Shown one piece after another: positions 5,911-6,619 of a DNA stretch of 6,619 bases (within the stretch, counting starts at the first letter, position 1; every line of letters starts with the position of its first letter). A model generated the notes under the pieces. The model was not told the origin of the DNA, made no database searches, and saw only the letters and a program-made list of their open reading frames with translations. Origin of the DNA: Synergistaceae bacterium (GTDB lineage: Bacteria > Synergistota > Synergistia > Synergistales > Synergistaceae). The translations under genes were made by a program, and so were the position numbers. The DNA lies in assembly GCA_012513245.1 (NCBI GenBank), contig JAAZCN010000383.1, positions 1 to 6,619 of the forward strand, written 5' to 3'.

Positions 5911-6619
5911 TTACTTTTTCATTCCTGCCGCAAGTTCTCCCAGGGCTTCCAGAATAAGCTCGCGGACCTCTTCACGGGTTACGCCCTTTTCAGCATCGGA
6001 CCTGCCCGGGGAGGGCTTTTCCATCAGGAAGGAAGCACCGTCAGCAAGGTTTGTCAGTCTGCCAAGGAAAAGGCTTCCCTTGCCTATTATCATCGCTCTT
6101 GTGATTTTGCCTGAGTTTATCGCTTCAGCCGCGTGTCCCATGTATGGGACCCCTGAGGGAATATGTCCCTGGGTCTGGGCGAACCCCTTCATGCCACGGG
6201 TTTTTATGAAATCAGCCATATCTGCTTTTTCTATCTGCTTTTTCATTACTCCAAGCGCGGCTATCATCTTGAAGTTTGCCTCGGGCACGTTTCCTGCGCC
6301 TGCAGGGAGAGTTATTTCCGGATTATGGAGCTCGGGCGCATATTTATCAACGTCTGTCAGGCGGAGCCCTACTCTCTGAAGCGGCTCAAGAGTGAGGACG
6401 CTCGTAACTGTCTGCGGTGATGAACCTGCGCCAACAGAGTGCTTTCCTATAGCATCCAGCCTTATAACGGGCAGTTTACCGTCATCCGGTACGATAAGCA
6501 CACCAAACGATCCAAGACAGTTTTCGAGAGCAGGTAATGATTTTTTAACGTGATCTCTGCTGTTCATGTAGAGCTTGGGTATTGCTCCTCCGGCTATGAC
6601 AGCTACGTTTTTGCGTGTA
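5911..6619 (-). CDS. grdC: Glycine/sarcosine/betaine reductase complex component C, beta subunit (GrdC), C-terminal part
   Basis: Partial gene: the frame stays open through the right window edge, so the first Met inside (6567) is not the start. About 236 C-terminal residues are visible, roughly half of a typical GrdC of about 510. GrdC is the FabH/thiolase-like subunit of component C that, with GrdD, converts the selenoprotein-bound carboxymethyl group to acetyl phosphate. Recognisable stretches are RLDAIGKHSVGAGSSPQTVT, ELHNPEITLPAGAGNVPEAN, GFAQTQGHIPSGVPYMGHAAEA and RAMIIGKGSLFLGRLTNLADGASFLMEK. The conserved His in the QGHIPSG and YMGHA motifs suits a thiolase-like active site. It stops 11 nt before grdD, so the two form one operon transcribed leftwards, with its promoter outside the window. 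The selenoprotein components (GrdA, GrdB) are not in view. Confidence 0.93.
   Translation of the reverse strand, partial: TRKNVAVIAGGAIPKLYMNSRDHVKKSLPALENCLGSFGVLIVPDDGKLPVIRLDAIGKHSVGAGSSPQTVTSVLTLEPLQRVGLRLTDVDKYAPELHNPEITLPAGAGNVPEANFKMIAALGVMKKQIEKADMADFIKTRGMKGFAQTQGHIPSGVPYMGHAAEAINSGKITRAMIIGKGSLFLGRLTNLADGASFLMEKPSPGRSDAEKGVTREEVRELILEALGELAAGMKK

Noticed and set aside
4736..6619. Selenocysteine (in-frame UGA) in the glycine reductase genes
   Set aside because: Selenocysteine occurs in GrdA and GrdB, not in component C. Both visible frames read through without internal UGA.

Overview
The window looks like the chromosome of an anaerobic, amino-acid-fermenting bacterium. The strongest pointers are two glycine reductase complex genes (grdC and grdD) on the minus strand and an etfB-etfA-GlcD-type operon on the plus strand, a set linked to Stickland-type or lactate-based fermentation. 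A methionine-binding protein with a signal peptide that lacks a good lipobox hints at a diderm with a periplasm, so a Synergistota member fits well. A clostridial relative cannot be excluded. The taxonomic call is inference from gene content; no marker gene is present.

Left part (1-3413): a well-formed sigma70-type promoter precedes a tight three-gene operon. It encodes the beta and alpha subunits of an electron transfer flavoprotein and a 484-residue FAD-linked 2-hydroxyacid dehydrogenase of the GlcD / D-lactate dehydrogenase family. The genes overlap by 4 nt or are separated by 2 nt, so the products are probably made together as one flavoprotein complex. It would oxidise a 2-hydroxyacid (lactate is the best guess) and pass electrons to NAD, possibly with ferredoxin-dependent electron confurcation.

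Middle (3414-4560): a second good promoter, overlapped by a dyad, drives a 27-codon ORF with a strong Shine-Dalgarno site. Its peptide holds seven Met and two Cys. Its stop codon is followed 17 nt later by a 12-bp perfect GC-rich terminator hairpin and U-tract, and then by a MetQ-type methionine-binding protein gene with no visible promoter of its own. This layout matches a peptide-mediated transcription attenuator responding to methionine and is the most interesting part of the window. After metQ comes a 15-bp hairpin that probably terminates transcription.

Right part (4561-6619): a non-coding stretch holds a nested, imperfect inverted-repeat structure (4575-4740). The convergent minus-strand genes follow: grdD (component C alpha, PlsX-like, active-site Cys near the C-terminus), and upstream of it grdC (component C beta, FabH-like), which is cut by the window edge. 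These proteins form the acetyl-phosphate-producing part of glycine/sarcosine/betaine reductase, so the region joins amino-acid reduction with a possible electron-donating hydroxyacid dehydrogenase.
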